A stretch of DNA of 64,000 nucleotides, taken from positions 63,774,951 through 63,838,950 of the forward strand of contig OY282608.1 in the NCBI GenBank assembly GCA_958298945.1, given 5' to 3'. The translations under genes were made by a program, and so were the position numbers. A model generated the notes under the pieces. That model was given only the letters and a program-made list of their open reading frames with translations, was not told the DNA's origin and did no database searches. Below are positions 55,535 through 64,000 of the stretch, piece after piece. Each line of letters starts with the position of its first letter. Position 1 is the stretch's first letter. The stretch comes from Atherix ibis (lineage: Eukaryota > Arthropoda > Insecta > Diptera > Athericidae).

Positions 55535-58500
55535 TTCGTTTGATGGTTTGTTTGTTTGTTGGTTTTTTGGTTTGTTGGTTTGTTGGCATGTTGGTTTGTT
55601 GGTTTGTTGGTTTGTTGATTTGTTGATTTGTTGATTTGTTGGTTTGTTGGCATGTTGGTTTGTTGGTTTGTTGGTTTGTTGGCTTGTTGGTTTGTTGGTT
55701 TGTTGGCTTGTTGGCTTGTTGGTTTGTTGGTTTGTTGGTTTGTTGGTTTGTTGGCTTGTTAGTTTGTTGGTTTGTTGGCTTGTTGGTTTGTTGGTTTGTT
55801 GGTTTGTTGGTTTGTTGGCTTCTTGGCTTGTTGGTTTGTTGGTTTGTTGGCTTGTTGGTTTTTTGGTTTGTTGGCTTCTTGGCTTGTTTCTTTGTTAGTT
55901 TGTTGGTTTGTTGGCTTGTTGGCTTGTTGGTTTGTTAGTTTGTTGGCTTTTTGGTTACTTAGTTTGTTGGTTTGTTGGTTTGTTGGTTTAAATGTTTGTT
56001 GGTTTGTTGGCTTGTTGGTTTGTTGGTTTGTTGGTTTGTTGGCTTGTTGGTTTGTTGGTTTGTTGGCTTGTTGGCTTGTTGGTTTATTGGTTTGTAGGTT
56101 TGTAGGTTTGTTGGTTTGTTGGTTTGCTGGTTTGTTGGTTTGTTCGTTTGTTGGTTTGTTGGTTAATTGGTTTGTTGGTTTGTTGGTTTGTTGGTTTGTT
56201 GGTTTGTTGGTTTATTTGTTTGTTGGTTTGTTGTTTTGTTGGTTTGTTGGTTTGTTGGTTTATTTGTTTGTTGGTTTGTAGGTTTGTTGGTTTGTTGGTT
56301 TGTTGGTTTGTTGGTTTGTTGGTTTGTTCGTTTGTTGGTTAGTTCGTTTGTTGGTTTGTTAATTTGTTGGTTTGTTGGCTTGTTGGCTTGTTGGTTTATT
56401 TGTTTGTTGGTTTATTGGCTTGTTGGTTTGTTGGTTTGTTGGTTTGTTGGTTTGTAGGTTTGTTGGTTTGTTAGTTTGTTGGCTTTTTGGTTACTTGGTT
56501 TGTTGGTTTGTTGGTTTGTTGGCTTGTGGGCTTGTTGGTTTGTTGGTTAGTTCGTTTGTTGGTTTGTTAGTTTGTTGGTTTGTTGGCTTGTTGGCTTGTT
56601 GGCTTGTTGGTTTGTTGGTTTTTTGGTTTGTTGGTTTGTTGGTTTGTTGGTTTGTTGGCTTGTTGGTTTGTTGGTTTGTTGGCTTGTTGGCTTGTTGGTT
56701 TATTGGTTTCTTGGCTTGTTGGTTACTTAGTTTGTTGGTTTGTTGGCATGTTGGTTTGTTGGTTTGTTGGTTTGTTGGCTTGTTGGTTTGTTGGTTTGTT
56801 GGCTTGTTGGCTTGTTGGTTTGTTGGTTTGTTGGCTTGTTGGTTTGTTGGTTTGTTGGCTTGTTGGTTTGTTGCTTTGTTGGTTTGTTGGCTTGTTGGCT
56901 TGTTGGCTTGTTGGATAGTTGGTTTGTTGGTTTGTTGGCTTGTTGGCTTGTTGGTTTGTTGGTTTGTTGGTTTTTTGGTTTGTTGGTTTGTTGGTTTGTT
57001 GGTTTGTTGGTTTGTTGGTTTGTTGGTTTGTTGGTTTGTTGGTTTATTTGTTTGTTGGTTTGTTGGCTGGTTGGTTTGTTGCTTTGTTGGCTTGTTGGCT
57101 TGTTGTTTTGTTGGTTTTTTGTTTTGTTGGTTTGTTGGTTTGTTGGTTTGTTGGTTTGTTGGTTTGTTGGTTTGTTGGTTTGTTGGTTTGTTGGCTTGTT
57201 AGCTTGTTGGTTTGTTGGTTTGTTGGCTTGTTGGTTTGTTGGTTTGTTGGCTTGTTGGCTTGTTGCTTTGTTGGTTTGTGTGTTTGTTAGCTTGTTGGCT
57301 TGTTGGTTTGTTAGTTTGTTGGCTTTTTGGTTACTTGGTTTGTTGGTTTGTTGGTTTGTTGGCTTGTTGGTTTGTTGGTTTGTTGGTTTGTTGGTTTGTT
57401 GGTTTGTTGGTTTGTTGGTTTGTTGGCTTGTTGGTTTGTTTGTTTGTTGGTTTATTGGCTTGTTGGTTTGTTGGTTTGTTGGTTTGTTGGTTTGTTGTCT
57501 TGTTGGTTTATTGGTTTGTTGGCTTGTTGGCTTGTTGCTTTGTTGGTTTGTTGGTTTGTTGGCTTGTTGGCTTGTTGGTTTGTTAGTTTGTTGGTTTTTT
57601 GGTTACTTGGTTTGTTGGTTTGTTAGTTTGTTGGCTTGTTGGTTTGTTGGATTGTTGGTTTGTTGGTTTGTTGATTTGTTGGTTTGTTGGCTTGTTGGCT
57701 TGTTGGCTTGTTGGTTTGTTGGTTTGTTGGCTTGTTGGTTTGTTGGTTTTTTGGCTTGTTGGTTTGTTGCTTTGTTGGCTTGTTGGTTTGTTTGCTTGTT
57801 GGTTTGTTGGTTTATTGGCTTGTTGGCTTGTTGGCTTGTTGGTCTGTTGGTTTGTTGGTTTGATGGTTTGTTGGTTTGTTGGCTTGTTGGTTTGTTGGTT
57901 TGTTGGCTTGCGGGTTTGTTGGTTTGTTGGTTTGTTGGCTTGTTGGCTTGTTGGTTTGTTGGTTTGTTGGCTTGTTGGTTTGTTAGTTTGTTGGCTTGTT
58001 GGTTTTTTGCTTTGTTGGTTTGTTGGTTTGTTGGCTTGTTGGCTTGTTGGTTTGTTAGTTTGTTGGCTTTTTGGTTACTTGGTTTGTTGGTTTGTTGGTT
58101 TGTTCGTTTGTTGGTTTATTGGTTAATTGGTTTGTTGGTTTGTAGGTTTGTTGGCTTGTTGGTTTGTTGGTTTGTTGGTTTTTTGGTTTGTTGGTTTGTT
58201 GGTTTGTTGGTTTGTTGGTTTGTTCGTTTGATGGTTTGTTTGTTTGTTGGTTTTTTGGTTTGTTGGTTTGTTGGCATGTTGGTTTGTTGGTTTGTTGATT
58301 TGTTGATTTGTTGGTGTGTTGGCATGTTGGTTTGTTGGTTTGTTGGTTTGTTGGCTTGTTGGTTTGTTGGTTTGTTGGCTTGTTGGCTTGATGGTTTGTT
58401 GGTTTGTTGGTTTGTTGGTTTGTTGACTTGTTGGTTTGTTGGTTTGTTGGCTAGTTGGTTTGTTGGTTTGTTGCTTTGTTGGTTTGTTGGCTTCTTGGCT

Positions 58501-61500
58501 TGTTGATTTGTTGGTTTGTTGGTTTGTTGGTTTGTTCGTTTGTTGGCTTCTTGGCTTGTTTCTTTGTTAGTTTGTTGGTTTGTTGGCTTGTTGGCTTGTT
58601 GGTTTGTTAGTTTGTTGGCTTTTTGGTTACTTAGTTTGTTGGTTTATTGGCTTGTTGGTTTGTTGGTTTTTTGGTTTGTTGGTTTGTTGGTTTGTTGGTT
58701 TGTTGGTTTGTTGGTTTATTTGTTTGTTGGTTTGTTGGCTTGTTGGTTTGTTGGTTTGTTGGTTTGTTGGCTTGTTGGTTTGTTGGTTTGTTGGCTTGTT
58801 GGCTTGTTGGTTTTTTGGTTTGTTGGCTTGTTGGTTACTTAGTTTGTTGGTTTGTTGGCATGTTGGTTTGTTGGTTTATTGGTTTGTTGGCTTGTTGGTT
58901 TGTTGGTTTGTTGGCTTGTTGGCTTGTTGCTTTGTTGGTTTGTGTGTTTGTTGGCTTGTTGGCTTGTTGGTTTGTTAGTTTGTTGGCTTTTTGGTTACTT
59001 GGTTTGTTGGTTTGTTGGTTTGTTGGCTTGTTGGTTTGTTGGTTTGTTGGTTTGTTGGTTTGTTGGTTCGTTGGTTTGTTGGTTTGTTGGTTTGTTGGTT
59101 TGTTGGTTTGTTGGCTTGTTAGCTTGTTGGTTTGTTGGTTTGTTGGCTTGTTGGTTTGTTGGTTTGTTGGCTTGTTGGCTTGTTGCTTTGTTGGTTTGTG
59201 TGTTTGTTGGCTTGTTGGCTTGTTGGTTTGTTAGTTTGTTGGCTTTTTGGTTACTTGGTTTGTTGGTTTGTTGGTTTGTTGGCTTGTTGGCTTGTTGGTT
59301 TGTTGGTTTGTTGGTTTGTTGGTTTGTTGGTTTGTTGGTTTGTTGGCTTGTTGGTTTGTTTGTTTGTTGGTTTGTTGGCTTGTTGGTTTGTTGGTTTGTT
59401 GGTTTGTTGGTTTGTTGTCTTGTTGGTTTGTTGGTTTGTTGGCTTGTTGGCTTGTTGCTTTGTTGGTTTGTTGGTTTGTTGGCTTGTTGGCTTGTTGGTT
59501 TGTTAGTTTGTTGGTTTTTTGGTTACTTGGTTTGTTGGTTTGTTGGTTTGTTGGCTTGTTGGTTTGTTGGATTGTTGGTTTGTTGGTTTGTTGATTTGTT
59601 GGTTTGTTGGCTTTTTGGCTTGTTGGCTTGTTGGTTTGTTGGTTTGTTGGCTTGTTGGTTTGTTGGTTTGTTGGCTTGTTGGTTTGTTGCTTTGTTGGCT
59701 TGTTGGTTTGTTTGCTTGTTGGTTTGTTGGTTTATTGGCTTGTTGGCTTGTTGGCTTGTTGGTCTGTTGGTTTGTTGGTTTGTTGGTTTGTTGGTTTGTT
59801 GGCTTGTTGGTTTGTTGGTTTGTTGGCTTGTGGGTTTGTTGGTTTGTTGGTTTGTTGGCTTGTTGGCTTGTTGGTTTGTTGGTTTGTTGGCTTGTTGGTT
59901 TGTTAGTTTGTTGGCTTGTTGGTTTTTTGCTTTGTTGGTTTTTTTGGTTTGTTGGCTTGTTGGCTTGTTGGTTTGTTAGTTTGTTGGCTTTTTGGTTACT
60001 TGGTTTGTTGGTTTGTTGGTTTGTTCGTTTGTTGGTTTGTTGGTTAATTGGTTTGTTGGTTTGTAGGTTTGTTGGCTTGTTGGTTTGTTGGTTTGTTGGT
60101 TTTTTGGTTTGTTGGTTTGTTGGTTTGTTGGTTTGTTGGTTTGTTCGTTTGATGGTTTGTTTGTTTGTTGGTTTTTTGGTTTGTTGGTTTGTTGGCATGT
60201 TGGTTTGTTGGTTTGTTGGTTTGTTGATTTGTTGATTTGTTGGTGTGTTGGCTTGTTGGTTTGTTGGTTTGTTGGCTTGTTGGCTTGTTGGTTTGTTGGT
60301 TTGTTGGTTTGTTGGTTTGTTGGCTTGTTGGTTTGTTGGTTTGTTGGCTTGTGGGTTTGTTGGTTTGTTGGTTTGTTGGTTTGTTGGCTTTTTGGCTTGT
60401 TGGTTTGTTGGTTTGTTGGCTTGTTGATTTGTTCGTTTGTTGGCTTCTTGGCTTGTTTCTTTGTTAGTTTGTTGGTTTGTTGGCTTGTTGGCTTGTTGGT
60501 TTGTTAGTTTGTTGGCTTTTTGGTTACTTAGTTTGTTGGTTTGCTGGCTTGTTGGTTTGTTGGTTTTTTGGTTTGTTGGTTTGTTGGTTTGTTGGTTTGT
60601 TGGTTTGTTGGTTTGTTGGTTTATTTGTTTGTTGGTTTGTTGGCTTGTTGGTTTGTTGGTTTGTTGGTTTGTTGGCTTGTTGGTTTGTTGGTTTGTTGGC
60701 TTGTTAGCTTGTTGGTTTTTTGGTTTGTTGGCTTGTTGGTTACTTAGTTTGTTGGTTTGTTGGCATGTTGGTTTGTTGGTTTATTGGTTTGTTATCTTGT
60801 TGGTTTGTTGGTTTGTTGGCTTGTTGGCTTGTTGCTTTGTTGGTTTGTGTGTTTGTTGGCTTGTTGGCTTGTTGGTTTGTTAGTTTGTTGGCTTTTTGGT
60901 TACTTGGTTTGTTGGTTTGTTGGTTTGTTGGCTTGTTGGTTTGTTGGTTTGTTGGTTTGTTGGTTTGTTGGTTCGTTGGTTTGTTGGTTTGTTGGTTTGT
61001 TGGTTTGTTGGTTTGTTGGCTTGTTAGCTTGTTGGTTTGTTGGTTTGTTGGCTTGTTGGTTTGTTGGTTTGTTGGCTTGTTGGCTTGTTGCTTTGTTGGT
61101 TTGTGTGTTTGTTGGCTTGTTGGCTTGTTGGTTTGTTAGTTTGTTGGCTTTTTGGTTACTTGGTTTGTTGGTTTGTTGATTTGTTGGCTTGTTGGCTTGT
61201 TGGTTTGTTGGTTTGTTGGTTTGTTGGTTTGTTGGTTTGTTGGTTTGTTGGCTTGTTGGTTTGTTTGTTTGTTGGTTTGTTGGCTTGTTGGTTTGTTGGT
61301 TTGTTGGTTTGTTGGTTTGTTGTCTTGTTGGTTTGTTGGTTTGTTGGCTTGTTGGCTTGTTGCTTTGTTGGTTTGTTGGTTTGTTGGCTTGTTGGCTTGT
61401 TGGTTTGTTAGTTTGTTGGTTTTTTGGTTACTTGGTTTGTTGGTTTGTTGGTTTGTTGGCTAGTTGGTTTGTTGGATTGTTGGTTTGTTGGTTTGTTGAT

Positions 61501-61705
61501 TTGTTGGTTTGTTGGCTTTTTGGCTTGTTGGCTTGTTGGTTTGTTGGTTTGTTGGCTTGTTGGTTTGTTGGTTTGTTGGCTTGTTGGTTTGTTGCTTTGT
61601 TGGCTTGTTGGTTTGTTTGCTTGTTGGTTTGTTGGTTTATTGGCTTGTTGGCTTGTTGGCTTGTTGGTCTGTTGGTTTGTTGGTTTGTTGGTTTGTTGGT
61701 TTGTT
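55535..61705. repeat. Higher-order repeat I, copy 2 (about 6169 bp)
   Basis: This copy repeats 49366-55534 without any visible insertion or deletion. TTTAAATG is at 55987 (49818 + 6169). Differences I could find are G to A at 57625 (G at 51456), G to A at 60706 (G at 54537) and one T/G difference near the left edge. At 61706 copy 1 would continue with CGTTTGATGG, but this copy continues with GGCTTGTTGG, which marks the breakpoint. Confidence 0.9.
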
Positions 61706-62725
61706 GGCTTGTTGGTTTGTTGGTTTGTTGGCTTGTGGGTTTGTTGGTTTGTTGGTTTGTTGGCTTGTTGGCTTGTTGGTTTGTTGGTTTGTTGGCTTGT
61801 TGGTTTGTTAGTTTGTTGGCTTGTTGGTTTTTTGCTTTGTTGGTTTTTTTGGTTTGTTGGCTTGTTGGCTTGTTGGTTTGTTAGTTTGTTGGCTTTTTGG
61901 TTACTTGGTTTGTTGGTTTGTTGGTTTGTTCGTTTGTTGGTTTGTTGGTTAATTGGTTTGTTGGTTTGTAGGTTTGTTGGCTGGTTGGTTTGTTGGTTTG
62001 TTGGTTTTTTGGTTTGTTGGTTTGTTGGTTTGTTGGTTTGTTGGTTTGTTCGTTTGATGGTTTGTTTGTTTGTTGGTTTTTTGGTTTGTTGGTTTGTTGG
62101 CATGTTGGTTTGTTGGTTTGTTGGTTTGTTGATTTGTTAATTTGTTGGTGTGTTGGCTTGTTGGTTTGTTGGTTTGTTGGCTTGTTGGCTTGTTGGTTTG
62201 TTGGTTTGTTGGTTTGTTGGTTTGTTGGCTTGTTGGTTTGTTGGTTTGTTGGCTTGTTGGTTTGTTGGTTTGTTGGTTTGTTGGTTTGTTGGCTTTTTGG
62301 CTTGTTGGTTTGTTGGTTTGTTGGCTTGTTGATTTGTTCGTTTGTTGGCTTCTTGGCTTGTTTCTTTGTTAGTTTGTTGGTTTGTTGGCTTGTTGGCTTG
62401 TTGGTTTGTTAGTTTGTTGGCTTTTTGGTTACTTAGTTTGTTGGTTTGCTGGCTTGTTGGTTTGTTGGTTTTTTGGTTTGTTGGTTTGTTGGTTTGTTGG
62501 TTTGTTGGTTTGTTGGTTTATTTGTTAGTTGGTTTGTTGGCTTGTTGGTTTGTTGGTTTGTTGGTTTGTTGGCTTGTTGGTTTGTTGGTTTGTTGGCTTG
62601 TTGGCTTGTTGGTTTTTTGGTTTGTTGGCTTGTTGGTTACTTAGTTTGTTGGTTTGTTGGCATGTTGGTTTGTTGGTTTATTGGTTTGTTATCTTGTTGG
62701 TTTGTTGGTTTGTTGGCTTGTTGGC
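61706..62725. repeat. Extra partial I sub-unit (offset 1905)
   Basis: From 61706 the sequence follows 59801 onward at offset 1905 to about 62725, where GGATTG octamers replace the expected TTGCTTTG. Single-base differences from its partner include GGCTGG near 61981, TTAATTTG near 62137 and TTAGTTGG near 62524. The I array is therefore two full 6169-bp units plus roughly a half sub-unit. Confidence 0.82.
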
Positions 62726-64000
62726 TTGTTGGATTGTTGGTTTGTTGGATTGTTGGTTTGTTGGCTTGTTGGTTTGTTGGCTTGTTGGTTTGTTGGTTTT
62801 TTGGCTTGTTGTTTACTTAGTTTGTTGGTTTGTTGGTTTGTTGGTTTGTTGGCTTGTTGGCTTGTTGGTTTGTTGGTTTGTTGGCTTGTTGGCTTGTTGG
62901 ATTGTTGGTTTGTTGGTTTGTTGGCTTGTTGGCTTGTTGGATTGTTGGTTTGTTGGTTTTTTGGTTTGTTGGTTTGTTGGTTGTTGGGTTGTTGGTTAGT
63001 TGGTTTATTTGTTTGTTGGTTTGTTGGCTTGTTGGTATGTTGGCTTGTTGGCTGGTTGGTTTATTTGTTGGTTGGTTTGTTGGTTTGTTAGTTTGTTGGT
63101 TTGTTGGCTTGTTGGCTTGTTGGTTTGTTGGTTTTTTGGTTTGTTGGTTTGTTGGTTATTGGGTTGTTGGTTAGTTGGTTTATTTGTTTGTTGGTTTGTT
63201 GGCTTGTTGGTATGTTGGTTTCTTGGTTTGTTGGTTTGTTGGCTTGTTGGTTTGTTGGTTTGTTGGCTTGTTGGCTTGTTGGTTTGTTGGTTTGTTGGCT
63301 TGTTGGTTACTTAGCTTTTGGTTTGTTGGCATGTTGGTTTGTTGGTTTGTTGGTTTGTTGGCTTGTTGGTTTGTTGGTTTGTTCGTTTGTTGGTTTGTTG
63401 GTTAATTGGTTTGTTGGTTTGTTGGTTTGTTGGCTTGTTGGTTTGTTGTTTTTTTGGTTTTTTGGTTTGTTGGTTTGTTGGTTTGTAGGTTTGTAGGTTT
63501 GTTGGTTTGTTGGTTTGTTCGTTTGTTGGTTTGTTGGTTTGTTCGTTTGTTGGTTTGTTGGTTTGTTGGTTAATTGGTTTGTTGGTTTGTTGGTTTGTTG
63601 GTTTGTTGGCTTGTTGGTTTCTTGGTTTGTTGGTTTCTTGGCTTGTTGGTTTATTGGTTTGTTGGCTTGTTGGTTACTTAGTTTGTTGGTTTGTTGGCAT
63701 GTTGGTTTGTTGGTTTGTTGGCTTGTTGGTTTGTTGGTTTGTTGGCTTGTTGGCTTGTTGGTTTGTTGGTTTGTTGGCTTGTTGGTTTATTTGTTTGTTA
63801 GTTTGTTGGTTTGTTGGTTTGTTGGTTTGTTGGTTTATTTGTTTGTTGGTTTATTGGTTTGTAGGTTTGTTGGTTTGTTGGTTTGTTGGTTTGTTGGTTT
63901 GTTGGTTTGTTGGTTTGTTGGTTTGTTGGTTTGTTCGTTTGTTGGTTTGTTGGTTTGTTGGTTAATTGGTTTGTTGGTTTGTTGGTTTGTTGGTTTGTTG
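62726..64000. repeat. Heterogeneous right end of the window
   Basis: The block holds several GGATTG octamers (62730-62945), a GTTTACTTAG near 62811, and a 175-bp spaced pair of TTGGGTTGTTGGTTAGTTGG strings at about 62984 and 63159. It also has TTACTTAG near 63306 and 63673, and three TTCG plus TTAATTGG combinations (near 63382, 63542 and 63934) like those of the G core. No long tandem spacing was seen. The array continues past base 64000. Confidence 0.65.

Larger units (their letters stand above)
1..64000. repeat. Octanucleotide satellite array, TTGGTTTG / TTGGCTTG, filling the whole window
   Basis: Every part of the window is built from tandem octamers TTGGTTTG or TTGGCTTG (reverse strand CAAACCAA or CAAGCCAA). 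Octamer orientation is constant. A and C are rare on the + strand: C occurs mainly in GGCTTG, and A mainly in TTAG, TTGA, TTAATT, TTATTTG and TTACTT variants. Register is mostly kept in steps of 8, with occasional 1-base slips such as GGCTGTTGG near 21087 and GTAAGG at 5355. There is no unique-sequence island, poly-A tail, terminal inverted repeat, tRNA-like fold or codon-biased reading frame. The class (short-unit satellite DNA) is certain from the sequence. A eukaryotic heterochromatic origin is inferred from array length and higher-order structure. The array runs off both ends of the window, so its full size is unknown. Confidence 0.98.

Noticed and set aside
1..64000. Telomere-type repeat
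   Set aside because: The unit has only GG doublets eight bases apart and no GGG core as in known telomeric repeats. It has multi-kilobase higher-order repeats and does not show a terminal structure.
1..64000. CRISPR array
   Set aside because: There are no unique spacers. What looks like repeat-spacer alternation is the same octamer throughout, and no cas-like gene is present.

Overview
The window is 64 kb of one simple-sequence satellite. I see no real gene, RNA gene, mobile element, CRISPR array or ordinary regulatory site. From base 1 to base 64000 the + strand is a head-to-tail run of the octamer TTGGTTTG and its main variant TTGGCTTG. Rarer variants change one base of the GG doublet or of the following T run (TTAG, TTGA, TTCG, TTGC, TTAATTGG, TTTATTTG, TTACTTGG). 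The + strand is almost entirely G and T, and the - strand is almost entirely C and A. Octamer orientation never inverts. I found no stretch of ordinary, non-repetitive DNA.

The many long open frames are a by-product of the repeat. Eight is not a multiple of three, so all three + frames read the same cyclic peptide (LVCWFVGL) and all three - frames read QQTNKPTN. The perfect repeat has no stop codon in any frame. Frames open only at TTG on the + strand and end only where a variant octamer happens to make TAG, TAA or TGA.

Above the octamer level there are nested higher-order repeats, recognised from the order of C-containing and other variant octamers. From left to right: family A (period about 2184, with an inner 623-bp duplication), 25-3530; a divergent family-C precursor, 3551-5926, with a 1048-bp pair; two family-C copies at spacing 2719, 5927-11300; a patchwork of C-like and A-like pieces, 11301-15460; three family-D copies, 15461-22140, the third a mosaic of the first two; a 673-bp tandem pair, 23201-24480, inside more patchwork; a divergent stretch, 25360-27913; family F (7.6 kb, 6.15 kb and a partial copy), 27914-43377, with a 1478-bp inner duplication in its first copy only; family G (spacing 2447), 43378-48190; a mixed linker; family I (spacing 6169, nearly identical copies, themselves made of about 1.9-kb units), 49366-62725; and a heterogeneous right end.

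A pure short-unit satellite of this length with multi-kilobase higher-order repeats is typical of eukaryotic heterochromatin (pericentromeric, subtelomeric or sex-chromosome). A bacterial or archaeal source is unlikely, but nothing here names the organism. Block limits are by-eye estimates, generally good to about 10-50 bp where a marker octamer is cited. Assembly collapse or false duplication cannot be excluded from sequence alone.
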